DNA from: an uncultured Ilumatobacter sp.
GTDB lineage: Bacteria; Actinomycetota; Acidimicrobiia; Acidimicrobiales; Ilumatobacteraceae
Direction of reading: 5' to 3'
NCBI GenBank assembly: GCA_938049325.1
Contig: CALICC010000208.1
Coordinates: forward strand, 1-5,089
Length of the DNA stretch: 5,089 bases
A program made the position numbers and the translations under genes. Of the stretch, positions 4,984-5,089 are shown one piece after another; position 1 is the first letter of the stretch; each line of letters opens with the position of its first letter. The notes below the pieces were generated by a model, which saw nothing but the letters and a program-made list of their open reading frames with translations, searched no databases and had not been told where the DNA came from.

Positions 4984-5089
4984 ATGGACACCGTGGGTCT
5001 TCGTGAACTCCGTCAAGATGCATCAGAACTGATCCGACGCGTCGAGACTGGCGAGCAAATCGACATCACGGTCGCTGGGCGGCTCGCTG
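4984..5089 (+). CDS. Type II antitoxin, Phd/YefM family (VapB-like), 5' part cut by window end
   Basis: The first 35 residues are visible and the gene runs off the right edge. TVGLRELRQDASELIRRVETGEQI followed by DITVAGRLA is the classic Phd/YefM N-terminus: a DNA-binding helix pair, then the strand preceding the conserved G-R-P/L turn. In this family it represses its own operon and neutralises a partner toxin, usually encoded just downstream. A PIN or Doc/RelE-type toxin is expected beyond 5089. It belongs to a different subgroup from the first antitoxin (TVGLRELRQDAS versus VVTQRELRNGSG), so it is not a recent duplicate, yet it uses the same operator half-site. ATG 4984 is supported by the -10 box 7 bases upstream. 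Confidence 0.85.
   Translation, partial: MDTVGLRELRQDASELIRRVETGEQIDITVAGRLA

Overview
The window looks like chromosomal DNA from a high-GC actinobacterium. The evidence is GC-rich codon use, tightly overlapping genes, and leaderless-looking promoters with a TANNNT box 6-7 bases before the start codon. No gene here fixes the genus. An Acidimicrobiia-like or similar soil/aquatic actinobacterium is a guess.

Left part (1-1721, about 70% GC in sampled blocks): the 3' end of a short-chain dehydrogenase/reductase, then a compact two-gene unit. That unit is a small ECF-type sigma factor whose stop overlaps the start of a VOC (glyoxalase/PhnB-like) protein. The VOC protein has a 64-residue N-terminal extension and a second, internal start with its own Shine-Dalgarno, so two forms could be made.

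Middle (1722-3503): a complete VapBC-type toxin-antitoxin operon. It consists of a Phd/YefM-like antitoxin and a PIN-domain toxin overlapping by 8 bases, driven by a promoter whose -10 box lies inside a perfect 11+1+11 palindrome. A 40-base bulged hairpin follows, in the gap where this operon converges with a minus-strand HIT-family nucleotide-binding protein. Upstream of HIT on the same strand is a small conserved-looking protein of unknown function. Its reading frame runs abnormally into the HIT gene, as if its stop was lost.

Right part (3504-5089, about 55-60% GC in sampled blocks): two plus-strand genes of unknown function, then a second antitoxin gene cut by the window edge. The second antitoxin has a promoter/operator built on the same GTAGCAC...GTGCTAC dyad as the first, again with a -10 box in the right arm and a leaderless-type start. 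A perfect 17-base direct repeat (3148-3164 and 4907-4923) brackets the unknown genes.

Overall, a stretch of small accessory genes lies between two toxin-antitoxin loci that share an operator design. This fits an acquired, plastic region next to more ordinary metabolic and regulatory genes. I see no RNA genes, CRISPR arrays, transposases or integrases.
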